64,000 nucleotides of DNA from Streptomyces caniferus (GTDB lineage Bacteria; Actinomycetota; Actinomycetes; Streptomycetales; Streptomycetaceae): assembly GCF_009811555.1 (NCBI RefSeq), contig NZ_BLIN01000005.1:3543501-3607500 (forward strand), written 5' to 3'. Each line of letters starts with the position of its first letter. Positions within the stretch are counted from its first letter, which is position 1. A model generated the notes under the pieces. That model was given only the letters and a program-made list of their open reading frames with translations. It ran no database searches and was not told the DNA's origin. Shown here piece after piece: positions 8,396 to 19,021 of the stretch. Position numbers and translations under genes: made by a program.

Positions 8396-9388
8396 TCAGC
8401 CGGCGAGGCTCCAGGCGATGCCGTCCAGGATGTCGTGCTCGCTGACGACGACCTCCTCGGCGCCGGTCCGCTCCATGATCGACAGCAGCACGAGCGCGCC
8501 CGCGGCGATCACGTCGACCCGGCCCGGGTGCATGACGGGGACGGCCGCGCGCTCGGCATGGGTGGAGGACAGCAGCCGGTCCGTGATCTCGCGGACCTTC
8601 GCCAGCGGGATGCGGGAGTGGTGAATGGCCTCGGAGTCGTACTGGTCGAGGTCCAGCGCGATCGCGGCGACCGTGGTCACGGAGCCGGCCAGGCCCACGA
8701 GGGTGGCGGCCTCGCTCAGCGGGACGGTCTCCTCGGCCCGGTCCAGCGCCGCGGCGATATCGGCCTTGATGGCGCTGATCTGCCCCGGGGTCGGGGGGTC
8801 GCTGATCTCGCCCTCGTGCACCAGGTGCCGCTCGGTCATCCGTACACAGCCGACGTCGACCGAGCGCGCGGCGCGCACCGAGTCGCTGCCGAGCACGAAC
8901 TCGGTCGAACCGCCGCCGATGTCGACCACCAGGAACGGCCGCTCCATGCCCGGCCGTCGCCCACCACCCTTCCCGGCGAGGCCCTTCGCGCCTGCGGCCT
9001 CGATGCCGGTGAGCTCCTTGGTGGCGCCGTCGAAGGAGAACTCCGCCTCCTGGTCGCCGGTGATCACCTCGGGCTCCACGCCCAGGATGTCCACCACGCC
9101 GCGGACGAAGTCCTCGCGGTTCTCCGCGTCGCGGGAGGCGGAGGTCGCCACGAAGCGGACCTGCTCGGCGCCGAGGCCCTTGATCACCGCGGCGTACTCG
9201 CGGCAGGCCGCGAAGGTGCGCTCCAGCGCCTCGGGCGCCAGCCGGCCGGTGCGGTCCACGCCCTGGCCCAGCCGGACGATCTGCATCCGGCGGTCGAGGT
9301 CCTTCAGCTCGCCGGTCGCCGGGTCGCAGTCCGCGACCAGCAGCCGGATGGAGTTCGTACCGCAGTCGATGGCGGCGACCCGCTTCAC
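8396..9388 (-). CDS. ppx: Ppx/GppA family exopolyphosphatase
   Basis: Member of the Ppx/GppA phosphatase family (ASKHA fold), which hydrolyses polyphosphate from its ends or pppGpp to ppGpp. The 330-residue product begins VKRVAAIDCGTNSIRLLVAD, the first phosphate-binding motif, and carries VVDIGGGSTEFVLG near residue 150, the second. It is a short form without the C-terminal HD domain of E. coli Ppx, as is usual in actinobacteria. GTG at 9388 is chosen because it overlaps the stop of the upstream DUF501 gene (GTGA), implying translational coupling. Which substrate is preferred cannot be told from sequence. Confidence 0.9.
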   Translation of the reverse strand: MKRVAAIDCGTNSIRLLVADCDPATGELKDLDRRMQIVRLGQGVDRTGRLAPEALERTFAACREYAAVIKGLGAEQVRFVATSASRDAENREDFVRGVVDILGVEPEVITGDQEAEFSFDGATKELTGIEAAGAKGLAGKGGGRRPGMERPFLVVDIGGGSTEFVLGSDSVRAARSVDVGCVRMTERHLVHEGEISDPPTPGQISAIKADIAAALDRAEETVPLSEAATLVGLAGSVTTVAAIALDLDQYDSEAIHHSRIPLAKVREITDRLLSSTHAERAAVPVMHPGRVDVIAAGALVLLSIMERTGAEEVVVSEHDILDGIAWSLAG

Positions 9389-9945
9389 GTGGCGTCTCCT
9401 TCGGGAGCGTCCTGGGCTTCGGAGGTGTCCTGGCACGGGGTCACGCACGGCCCCTTCTTCCACCACTCCGGCAGCATCGCCAGCGCCTCGTCGCCGAGCG
9501 GGTTGACGCCCGGCCCGGCCGCCAGCGAATGGCCGACGAGGACGTGCAGGCACTTGACCCGGTCCGGCATGCCGCCCGCGCTCGGGAAGCCCTGCAGCAC
9601 CTCGATGGCGTCCCGCCGCCGGATGTAGTCCTCATGGGCGGCCCGGTAGGCGGCCGCAAGCGCAGGGTCGGTCGCCAGCCGCTCGGACATCTCCTTCATC
9701 ACGCCGTTGGCCTCCAGCGTGCCGATCGCGGAGGCCGCGCGCGGGCAGGTGAGGTAGTAGAGCGTGGGGAAGGGCGTGCCGTCCTCCAGGCGCGGCGCCG
9801 TCTCGACGACGTCCGGCTGCCCGCAGGGGCAGCGGTGCGCGATGGCGCGCAGGCCGCGCGGCGGGCGGCCGAGCTGGTCCCGGAAGGCGGCGATGTCCGC
9901 GTCGGTCGGCTCGGTGGGCTCGGTCTGGGGCGGGGGCGTGTCCAT
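9385..9945 (-). CDS. DUF501 domain protein
   Basis: A 186-residue cytoplasmic protein of the conserved actinobacterial DUF501 family, whose biochemical function is unknown to me. Visible features are RPPRGLRAIAHRCPCGQPDVVET near the N-terminus, with a CxCG cluster, and PTLYYLTCPRA with a further Cys; together these could bind metal. The C-terminal part contains the family segment VKCLHVLVGHSLAAGPGVNPLGDEAL. It is the middle gene of the divIC-like/DUF501/ppx cluster, an order widely kept in actinobacteria, and its stop overlaps the ppx start by four bases. ATG at 9945 has only a weak ribosome-binding site. Confidence 0.85.
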   Translation of the reverse strand: MDTPPPQTEPTEPTDADIAAFRDQLGRPPRGLRAIAHRCPCGQPDVVETAPRLEDGTPFPTLYYLTCPRAASAIGTLEANGVMKEMSERLATDPALAAAYRAAHEDYIRRRDAIEVLQGFPSAGGMPDRVKCLHVLVGHSLAAGPGVNPLGDEALAMLPEWWKKGPCVTPCQDTSEAQDAPEGDAT

Positions 9946-10044
9946 GTGCGCTTTCGGTGAGGTGAGTGGTGAGGTGGCGGCGGGGCGGGCCGTCCCGTCC
10001 CGACACTACGGGCTGCCGTCCGGCGGCGGTACGGGCAGCCGGGG

Positions 10045-10497
10045 CTACCGCTTGTCGGCCGCGTCGACGGTGTCCCACAGATTGTCGTACCAGGGGCGCT
10101 GCGCCGCCTGCGGCCCCTTCGGTGCCGCGCCGGCGCGGGAGCCGTCCTGGACGATATAGCCGGTCTCGCCCGGCTTGATGTAGTGCAGATGCCGGCGGGC
10201 CTGCTGGCGTACGAAGTCGGGGTCCTGCCAGCGGGCCTTCTGTTCGCGCAGCCGGTCGAGGGCGGCGCCCGCGTCCTGGGCCTTGCGGCGCTGGTCGGCG
10301 ATGTCCGAACGCTGGGAGACGTACTGCCTTATCGGGTACGCGAGGGCGACGACCAGGGAGCACATCACCAGCGCCAGCAGGGCGGCGCGGCCGGTGAGGC
10401 GGTTGCGGCGGGGCGGCCGGGCTCGGTAGACGCGGGCGGCGGCCTGCTCGCCGAGCGCCTTGAGTCGGGTCGCGGTCGAGAACCGGTCCGCGGGCAC
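10045..10497 (-). CDS. divIC: Septum formation initiator (FtsB/DivIC family)
   Basis: Small bitopic division protein of 150 residues. It has a basic cytoplasmic N-terminus, one membrane helix at about residues 40-58 (ALLALVMCSLVVALAYPI), and an extracytoplasmic coiled coil (RSDIADQRRKAQDAGAALDRLREQKARW). The DPDFVRQQARRHLHYIKPGETGYIV segment that follows is the family signature. FtsB/DivIC forms a complex with FtsL and FtsQ/DivIB that activates septal peptidoglycan synthesis. GTG at 10497 is the only reasonable start. It lies directly downstream of eno, followed by DUF501 and ppx, the usual actinobacterial order. Confidence 0.9.
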   Translation of the reverse strand: MPADRFSTATRLKALGEQAAARVYRARPPRRNRLTGRAALLALVMCSLVVALAYPIRQYVSQRSDIADQRRKAQDAGAALDRLREQKARWQDPDFVRQQARRHLHYIKPGETGYIVQDGSRAGAAPKGPQAAQRPWYDNLWDTVDAADKR

Positions 10498-10542
10498 GTC
10501 GTCTCCCCTTCACTGACGGACGCCTGACTGCTGAAGCAGACG

Positions 10543-10579
10543 CGTCCCCGGCAACGGTACGGGACCGTTGCCGGGGACG
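10543..10579. terminator. Strong terminator of eno
   Basis: A perfect 16-bp stem (CGTCCCCGGCAACGGT with its complement) around a 5-base loop lies between the eno stop and the divIC start. It should separate eno from the downstream cluster at least partly. Confidence 0.85.
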
Positions 10580-10655
10580 TACGGGGTGCTGGGCGGTTGT
10601 CTCGCCCGATCAGCCCTTGCCGTCCCGGTCGGCCGGGGCGGCGGACCGCCGTGGG

Positions 10656-12977
<2,322 letters not shown>

Positions 12978-13049
12978 TCACCGACGCCTACGAGGTGAGC
13001 TGTCGGGTTCGGGCTGTGAGAAATCGCCCGGCCGCGTGCGCGTGGCGCA

Positions 13050-13185
13050 CGTGGCTTCACCCCAAGCCGGTTGACCCGCTTTCACGGGTGGGGCCGGCAC
13101 TTACCTTGGGTCCCCCGCTCCTGCCTTCGGCGCTTGCGCGTCAGTTGCCTCCGATCACCGGCAGGATTCGGCGTGTGATCGAAGG
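13050..13185 (-). ncRNA. ydaO/yuaA-class c-di-AMP riboswitch
   Basis: In the rpfA leader on the minus strand, two blocks match the conserved core of c-di-AMP riboswitches: GGGGGACCCAAGG (13116-13104) and TTGGGGTGAAGCC (13065-13053). Between them is a small CACCCGTGAAAGCGGGT hairpin, and an upstream purine-rich arm starts near 13185. It ends about 90 bases before the rpfA start. This element class is an OFF switch on c-di-AMP binding, and its control of rpfA is described in S. coelicolor. Edges are approximate. Confidence 0.85.
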
Positions 13186-13298
13186 GCCCGCTTTGGCGAG
13201 CGGTCCTGACGTTAAGCAGTAATGCCCTTGGGGTTCAAACCCCATCATCTGAACCAAGTTGACCGTTTTTGATCACGGTTGGGTCACATACCCGCAGG

Positions 13299-13337
13299 TG
13301 AACCCCGGTTTGCCAGGGCCGGACGAACCGGGGTTCA
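13299..13337. terminator. Terminator of second rpf gene
   Basis: TGAACCCCGGTT pairs perfectly with AACCGGGGTTCA around a 15-base loop, beyond the stop at 13394 on the minus strand and upstream of the rpfA leader. Confidence 0.75.
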
Positions 13338-13393
13338 GCGCAGTCAACGAGAGCCTTGTCTCACTTTCCCAAAAGCGGGCGAACGGCGGCGAA

Positions 13394-14413
13394 TTACCCC
13401 GCGGTGTGCCCGAGATCGAGCTGTTGGCCCGGCTTGATCAGGTCTGCGTCGGAGCCGACGACACCCTCGTTGTGGTCGTAGAGGGCGCCCCAGCCGCCGG
13501 GCAGCCGGTGCGCCGCGGCGATGGCTGACAGCGTGTCACCGGGCCGCACGGTGTACTGGCCGCCGGCCGGCGGGTCCGTACGCGCATCGTCGCCGCGGGA
13601 GGCGTGCCGGCCGCCGGAGGACCGGCCGCCGTCGTCGGCGCCCTCGCCGTCCGTGCCGCCGCGGTGCTTGCCCTGGGCGGGCGCCTCGTGCGGTGTGCCG
13701 GTGGTGTCCGTGCGGCTGCCGCCGTCGGACGGGTCGGCGGACCGCGACGGGGCGTCGTCCCGGTCGTCCGGGGTCGCCGGGGCGGACGGCTCCGGGCCGG
13801 TGGACGCCTTGCCGGAGCCGGTGGAGTCCGAAGCGTCGGGCGAGGGCGCGGGGTCGGACGGCCCGTCGCCGGGCTCGTCGCCCGGCTCGTCGTGCGCCCC
13901 GGAGGCATCCGAGCCGTCGGAGCCCGAGCCGGCGGAGCCCGAACCGTCCAGGCCGCCGCCCCAGGGGTCGGAGGAGTCGTCCGACGGGGCGGGCGAGGGG
14001 GTGGCGGTGCTGCCGGGGTCGACCTCCGGCGCGCGGCCGTCCTTGGTCAGACCGGCGCTCTGCGCGCAGCTCGACCAGACGTCCGGGCCGCGGTGATCGA
14101 GGATCGACTCGGCGACCGCGATCTGCTGGGAGCGGCTGGCGAGGTCGGGGCGCGAGGCGTAGGCCGCGCCGCCGTAGTTGTCCCACATCTCCTGGGTGAG
14201 CTGCAGCCCGCCGTAGTAGCCGTTGCCCGGCGCCGCGCTCCAGACGCCGGCGCTCTCACACTGGGCGACCTTGTCCCAGGTGGTGGTGTCGGCGGCGTGG
14301 GCGCCGCTCGCGGCGAGCAGCGGCAGGGCGAAGCCCGCGCCGGTCACTCCCGCCGTGACAAAGATGGCCGGTGCTTGACGGGGGCGCCGGTGTCGGCCGT
14401 TCCCGGAACGCAT
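13394..14413 (-). CDS. Secreted Rpf-domain protein with LysM (RpfC-like)
   Basis: Second muralytic Rpf enzyme, 339 residues. After a signal peptide ending near ASGAHA comes the Rpf domain ([19 protein letters not shown], then YYGGLQL, catalytic Glu in CES). A long acidic Ser/Gly/Asp-rich linker of about 170 residues leads to a C-terminal LysM domain (YTVRPGDTLSAIAAAHRL). The linker probably spans the wall and is much longer than in the neighbouring RpfA. ATG at 14413 is preferred over an upstream GTG at 14491 because it gives a normal signal peptide and is preceded by GAAAGG. No riboswitch is visible ahead of it, so the two paralogues are likely regulated differently. Confidence 0.88.
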   Translation of the reverse strand: MRSGNGRHRRPRQAPAIFVTAGVTGAGFALPLLAASGAHAADTTTWDKVAQCESAGVWSAAPGNGYYGGLQLTQEMWDNYGGAAYASRPDLASRSQQIAVAESILDHRGPDVWSSCAQSAGLTKDGRAPEVDPGSTATPSPAPSDDSSDPWGGGLDGSGSAGSGSDGSDASGAHDEPGDEPGDGPSDPAPSPDASDSTGSGKASTGPEPSAPATPDDRDDAPSRSADPSDGGSRTDTTGTPHEAPAQGKHRGGTDGEGADDGGRSSGGRHASRGDDARTDPPAGGQYTVRPGDTLSAIAAAHRLPGGWGALYDHNEGVVGSDADLIKPGQQLDLGHTAG

Positions 14414-14644
14414 GCGGATGCCTTTCGCGCGGCGGTTGAGTTGTCCGACGAGCTCTGCGAGCTGCTCGACGGTCACCCGCCCGGCCGACACGCACGAGGC
14501 GCACCGTTACACCGGTCCCCCACATCACCGCTTCGGCCGATCGAGTGAAGCCCGTCGATCGTCGGTGGAAAGGTAACCGGGGTCACGGGTAGTCACAAGT
14601 CGGTGTAGTGCAGATCACGTAAAGGTCACGCGACTGACGATGTG

Positions 14645-15973
14645 TCACTTTTGCCCTTGTTGCTGGTCAGGGCGTTCGGGCGGGAACTCCACCGGCAGCG
14701 ACCGCAGTCCGCGCATGATGAGCCCGCCGCGCCAGCGCAATGCGTCGGGTTCCGCGGCGAGCCGGAGGTCCGGGAGCCGGGTCAGCAGCGTCGCCAGAGC
14801 GGTCTGTCCTTCGAGCCGGGCGAGCGGCGCGCCGAGGCAGTAGTGGATGCCGTGCCCGTAGCCCAGGTGCTGGTTGTCACGGCGGGTCAGATCGAGCACA
14901 TCCGGCTCGGTGAAGCGTGCCGGGTCGCGGTCGGCGGCGGCCAGCACCACCAGGACCGGGTCGCCCTGCGCGATCCGCTGCCCGCCCAGCGTCAGCTCCT
15001 GGGTCGCGAACCGCCAGGTCGCCATCTCCACGGGACCGTCGTAGCGGAGCAGTTCCTCGATGCCGGTGGTCAGCGGATCGGTGTCACCCGCCGTGATCGA
15101 CTTCTGCAGCAGCTCACGCTGGGCGGGGTGGCGCAGCAGCGCATAGATGCCGTTGCCGATGAGGTTGACGGTGGTCTCGAAACCGGCGAAAAGCAGGATG
15201 AAAGCCATCGCGGCGGCCTCGTTCTCGGTGAGGTGCTCGCCGTGGTCCGAGGCCCGGATCAGGCCGGAGATCAGGTCCTCGTCCGCCTCCGCGGTGTCCC
15301 CCAGGGACTCGCGCTTGCGGTGGATCAGCTCGGCGAGATAGCCGCGCATCTTCTTCACCGACCGGGCTACCCCGCCGCGCGGGCCCCCGCCGTGCCGGAT
15401 CATCATGCCCGCCCAGTCGCGGAAGTCGTCCTGGTCCTCACGCGGCACGCCCAGCAGATCGCAGATCGCGTAGATGGGCAGCGGGAAGGCGAACTCATGG
15501 ATCAGATCGGCCTCGCCGCGCTGCGCGAAACCGTCGATGAGGTGGTCGGTCAGCTCCTGGACGCGCGGGGCGAAGGCGGCGACCCGGCGCGGGGTGAAGG
15601 CCTTCGAGACCAGCCGGCGCAGCCGGGTGTGGTCCGGGGGGTCGATGTTGAGCAGATGCGTCATCAGGTTCGCGCTGCGCTCACCGGGGATGCCGACCTT
15701 GCCCTTGCCGTGCGCGGCCTCGCTGTGGTGCACCGGGTTCTTGGACAGCCGGCCGTCGGCGAGCGCCTGCCGCGCCTCGGTGTAGCGGGTCACCAGCCAG
15801 GCCTCGACGCCGCTGGGCAGCTCGGTCCGGTGCACCGGCGCGTGCTCTCGCAGCCAGGCGTACGCGGGGTAGGGGTCGGCGGCGAACTCCCAGGTGAACA
15901 GCGCGGGGGCGGGCGCGGCGGCGGGGCAGCCCGCGGGGGCGTCGGCGGCGGGGGCGTGGGGCTTGTCGTGCAC
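14645..15973 (-). CDS. Cytochrome P450
   Basis: Haem-thiolate monooxygenase of the soluble bacterial class, 442 residues. The I-helix oxygen-binding motif AGFETT is near residue 260, the K-helix ExxR is in ELLRYDGP, and the haem-binding loop is HLGYGHGIHYCLGAPLARLE, with Cys as axial ligand near residue 383. The I-helix has Glu-Thr as in many CYP107-type enzymes. GTG at 15973 is the start. It follows a LysR gene in the same direction after 70 bases, and no ferredoxin gene is adjacent. Substrate is unknown; typical roles are secondary-metabolite tailoring or xenobiotic oxidation. Confidence 0.93.
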   Translation of the reverse strand: MHDKPHAPAADAPAGCPAAAPAPALFTWEFAADPYPAYAWLREHAPVHRTELPSGVEAWLVTRYTEARQALADGRLSKNPVHHSEAAHGKGKVGIPGERSANLMTHLLNIDPPDHTRLRRLVSKAFTPRRVAAFAPRVQELTDHLIDGFAQRGEADLIHEFAFPLPIYAICDLLGVPREDQDDFRDWAGMMIRHGGGPRGGVARSVKKMRGYLAELIHRKRESLGDTAEADEDLISGLIRASDHGEHLTENEAAAMAFILLFAGFETTVNLIGNGIYALLRHPAQRELLQKSITAGDTDPLTTGIEELLRYDGPVEMATWRFATQELTLGGQRIAQGDPVLVVLAAADRDPARFTEPDVLDLTRRDNQHLGYGHGIHYCLGAPLARLEGQTALATLLTRLPDLRLAAEPDALRWRGGLIMRGLRSLPVEFPPERPDQQQGQK

Positions 15974-16043
15974 CTTCCGACCGTAACCGGTGGGCGCATC
16001 CGGGCGCGCCCGCGCACCGGCCGGGCCCCGGCGGCCGCCCCCG

Positions 16044-16919
16044 CTACGCCGGATCCACCCCGAGCCCGGTCAGGAACGCCACGGCCGCCGGCGACGGGCC
16101 GAGAGCGCTCCACACCACCCGCTCGGTGCGCTCGGGGGCCGGCCGCAGCCGCACGGTGCGCAGCCCGGCCAGCTCGGCGGCGATGGCCTCCGGCACCATG
16201 CCGACGCCCAGGCCCGCCCGCACCAGCTTCGCCAGCAGCTCGACCGTGGTCACCTCGAACGCCACCTCGGAGGTCAGCCCCGCCGCACGGAACGCCTCGT
16301 CGCGCTGGCGGCGGGCCGCGGACCCCGCGGTGAAGTCGACGAACGTCTCCCGCGCCACCCGCGACAGCGTGGTCCACTCCCGTTCCGCCAGCGGATGCCC
16401 CGGCGGCACCACGGCGACCAGTTCACCGCGCGCCAGCTCCTTCTCCCGTACGCCCACGGGGCGGGCACGCGGCACCAGCCCGACGAAGGCGACATCCAGT
16501 ACGCCCTGCCGCACCTGCTCGATGAGCTGATCGCTCATCTCGGTCTGCAGGCTGATCCGGACCTGGGGACAGCGCCTACGGAAGGCACCCAGCTCACGGG
16601 CCAGATCGACGGCGGCGACGGTGGTGATCGCGCCGACCGCGAGCCGGCCGCGCACCTCGCCGGTCGCCGCCGCGACCTCGGCGCGGGCCCGCTCGGCCGC
16701 CTCCAGCGCCTGCCGGGCCACCGGAACGAAGGCCTCACCGGCGGCGGTCAGCCGGACGCTGCGGCTGGTCCGGTCGAAGAGCCGGGCACCGAGCTCCTTC
16801 TCCAGCCGGGCGATCTGGTGGCTGAGCGCGGACTGCACCACATGGCAGCGCTCCGCGGCCCGGGTGAACCCCCCGGTCTCGGCCACCGCGACCACATAAC
16901 GCATCTGCTGGAGCTCCAT
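16044..16919 (-). CDS. LysR-family transcriptional regulator
   Basis: A 291-residue LTTR. The N-terminal winged helix-turn-helix covers about residues 1-60 (MRYVVAVAETGGFTRAAER, then QSALSHQIARLEKELGARLFDR), followed by a linker helix and the periplasmic-binding-protein-like effector domain. ATG at 16919 is the family start. It is divergent from an MFS exporter gene across a 139-base region containing a clear palindrome, so it probably controls that exporter and itself in response to an effector. The downstream P450 may be cotranscribed with it. Confidence 0.9.
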   Translation of the reverse strand: MELQQMRYVVAVAETGGFTRAAERCHVVQSALSHQIARLEKELGARLFDRTSRSVRLTAAGEAFVPVARQALEAAERARAEVAAATGEVRGRLAVGAITTVAAVDLARELGAFRRRCPQVRISLQTEMSDQLIEQVRQGVLDVAFVGLVPRARPVGVREKELARGELVAVVPPGHPLAEREWTTLSRVARETFVDFTAGSAARRQRDEAFRAAGLTSEVAFEVTTVELLAKLVRAGLGVGMVPEAIAAELAGLRTVRLRPAPERTERVVWSALGPSPAAVAFLTGLGVDPA

Positions 16920-16937
16920 GCCACCGAGCCTAGGTCC

Positions 16938-16966
16938 ATCCATCTCCATCCGCGATGGATGCGATG
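16938..16966. promoter_or_regulatory. Palindrome, candidate LysR operator
   Basis: TCCATC and GATGGA flank CGC, with further pairing CATC.../...GATG outside, in the divergent lysR-MFS region. LysR regulators bind such interrupted dyads. Confidence 0.55.
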
Positions 16967-17058
16967 ACAACGATGTGTTGGACTCATCGATGGGACGGGC
17001 CCAGGCTGGGAGACGTCCGCCGCCACGGTGGCAGCGGGCACGACAGGGAGGGCGCGTC

Positions 17059-18354
17059 ATGGAGACCGAGCGCATACCGGAGGCGGTCACCGCACATCCG
17101 GCGGATCCGCGGCCGGGGCTGGGACGCGGCACGCTGCTGCTGATGTCGGTCGCCACCGGACTCTCCGTCGCCGGCAACTACTTCGCCCAGCCGCTGCTCG
17201 ACATCATCGGCCGCGATCTGCACCTCTCCGCATCCACCGCCGCCCTGATCGTCACCGTCGCCCAGGTCGGCTACGGCCTCGGCCTGCTGCTGCTCGTCCC
17301 GCTCGGCGATCTGCTGGAGCGCCGCCGGCTGGCCGTCACCCTGACCGCGGCGACCGCGGTCTTCCTCACCGTCACCGCGAGCGCGCCGAACGCCGCCCTC
17401 CTGCTGGCCGGCACCGCACTCACCGGCCTGACCTCGGTCGCCGCCCAGGTCGTGGTCCCGTACGCGGCGACCCTCGCGGCGCCCGCCGAACGCGGCCGGA
17501 CCGTCGGCACCGTCATGACCGGGCTGCTGCTGGGCATCCTGCTGGCCCGTACGGCCGCCGGGCTCCTCGCCGAGCTGGGCGGCTGGCACACCGTGTACTG
17601 GGTGAACGCGGGGCTGATGCTGCTGATGGCGGTGCTGCTGCGGCTGCGGCTGCCCGCCCTGCGCACCGCCGCCGGGCTGCGCTACCCGGCGCTGCTGCGC
17701 TCGACGCTGGCGCTGTTCGTCCAGGAGCCGGTGCTGCGGTGGCGGGGCGCGCTGGGCGCGCTGACCTTCGCGGGCTTCAGCGTGCTGTGGACGGCGCTGG
17801 CGTTCTTGATGTCCGGCCCGGCCTACGGCTGGCAGGAGTCGGCCATCGGTCTGCTGGGGCTGGTGGGCGCGGCCGGTTCGCTCTCCGCCTCGCTGGGCGG
17901 GCGACTGGCGGACCGGGGCCTTGTGCACCATGTCACCGGCACCGCGGCGTTCCTGCTGCTCGGCTCCTGGGGCCTGCTCGCCGCCGGCGGGGCGGGCGGC
18001 GGCTGGTCGCTGGCGGCGCTGCTGGCCGGGGTGATCGTGCTGGACCTGGCCGCGCAGGCCCTCCACATCAGCAACCAGAACCTCGTCTACGCGGTCCGCC
18101 CCGAGGCCCGCAACCGCCTCAACTCGGCCTACATGACCAGCTACTTCGCCGGCGGGGCGGCCGGGTCGGCGCTGACCTCCCTGGTGTGGGGCGCCGCGGG
18201 CTGGGGCGGGGTGTGCGTGCTGGGCGCCGCACTGGCGGCGACGGCCGTGGGTCTCTGGCTCGCCGACCGCCTGCGAAGCCGTCCTACGAAAGGCACGCGC
18301 GGACAGCGGGAGCCGGTGGCCGCCCCGGGGACGGCGAGCGATGTCGCTCGGTGA
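17059..18354 (+). CDS. MFS transporter (DHA1-like)
   Basis: Major facilitator transporter with 12 predicted membrane helices, 431 residues. The first helices run through LLLMSVATGLSVAGNYFAQPLLDIIG, and the MFS motif A region between helices 2 and 3 is LVPLGDLLERRRLA. The composition resembles the AraJ/CynX-type efflux branch. ATG at 17059 is chosen because GGGAGG lies ten bases upstream; a longer frame overlapping the lysR start is unlikely. It is divergent from the LysR gene, which suggests ligand-dependent induction. Substrate unknown. Confidence 0.9.
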   Translation: METERIPEAVTAHPADPRPGLGRGTLLLMSVATGLSVAGNYFAQPLLDIIGRDLHLSASTAALIVTVAQVGYGLGLLLLVPLGDLLERRRLAVTLTAATAVFLTVTASAPNAALLLAGTALTGLTSVAAQVVVPYAATLAAPAERGRTVGTVMTGLLLGILLARTAAGLLAELGGWHTVYWVNAGLMLLMAVLLRLRLPALRTAAGLRYPALLRSTLALFVQEPVLRWRGALGALTFAGFSVLWTALAFLMSGPAYGWQESAIGLLGLVGAAGSLSASLGGRLADRGLVHHVTGTAAFLLLGSWGLLAAGGAGGGWSLAALLAGVIVLDLAAQALHISNQNLVYAVRPEARNRLNSAYMTSYFAGGAAGSALTSLVWGAAGWGGVCVLGAALAATAVGLWLADRLRSRPTKGTRGQREPVAAPGTASDVAR

Positions 18355-18390
18355 CGTCCGGCCCTTCTGCGGGGATCCGGAAACCGCTCC

Positions 18391-18861
18391 TCAAACGATC
18401 CATGCCCCGCCGTCCCGATGCCGGTCCAGCCCCACGGCTGAGAATTCGTCCTCGCCGGCGCCTGCCACTGCGCCCAGCCGCCGAAGCGCCCGGGAGAGCG
18501 GACTGCCGGCAGCGGGAAACGCCTGGCCCTCCCCTGCATGAAGAGGTCCCAGCACGAGGTGGCCGCCCTCCCAGACGGCAGCCTGCTGCTCGCCCACGCC
18601 GCCGAAGTACTCGGCTTCCACGTAGGCCACCGGTCCGGCGGCCGACCAGTCGGCGAGGGTTCTCCCGAACCCTTCCGGCAGCCGCCAGAACCCGGGAACG
18701 CCCGCGTCGCTGCCGTCGGCGACGGAATCGACGAGGGCATCCGTCAGCGGCATCAGCGACAGGCCTTGTCCGATCGGCGCCGGCCGGGCGGCGGGCAGGC
18801 CCCGCGACGCGACGCGCAGCAGGTCCCCACCAGCGATCACGGCGTGCAGATCGAAGCTCAT
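18391..18861 (-). CDS. Conserved hypothetical protein
   Basis: A 156-residue soluble protein that I do not recognise as a named family. It starts MSFDLHAVIAGGDLLRVA after a strong GGAGG site; an ATG 18 bases upstream is less well placed. It has no signal peptide, membrane helix or cofactor motif. The sequence includes PGFWRLPEGFGRTLADWSAAGPVAYVEAEYFGG and ends with a short hydrophilic tail with RHRDGGAWIV. Codon usage is normal for the region. It converges with the MFS gene and lies downstream of mazG on the same strand, so it could be the last gene of that transcript. Confidence 0.65.
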   Translation of the reverse strand: MSFDLHAVIAGGDLLRVASRGLPAARPAPIGQGLSLMPLTDALVDSVADGSDAGVPGFWRLPEGFGRTLADWSAAGPVAYVEAEYFGGVGEQQAAVWEGGHLVLGPLHAGEGQAFPAAGSPLSRALRRLGAVAGAGEDEFSAVGLDRHRDGGAWIV

Positions 18862-19021
18862 TCCCTCGTCCCCCTCCATCGCCCCGTCACCCCGCGCGCC
18901 CGCACGCCGCGCGCGACCTCACCACCGAACGCCCCGCACGACCTCACGCCGGCCGACGGCTCCCGCGCGCCGAAGACGTCAGGTCGTCACATCGGCGGGC
19001 GGTGCCGCCCCGCCGAAGGAC

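Noticed and set aside
8031..8624. 197-residue plus-strand frame between ndh and ppx
   Set aside because: Overlaps ppx antisense and the Rex-like region; no coding bias.
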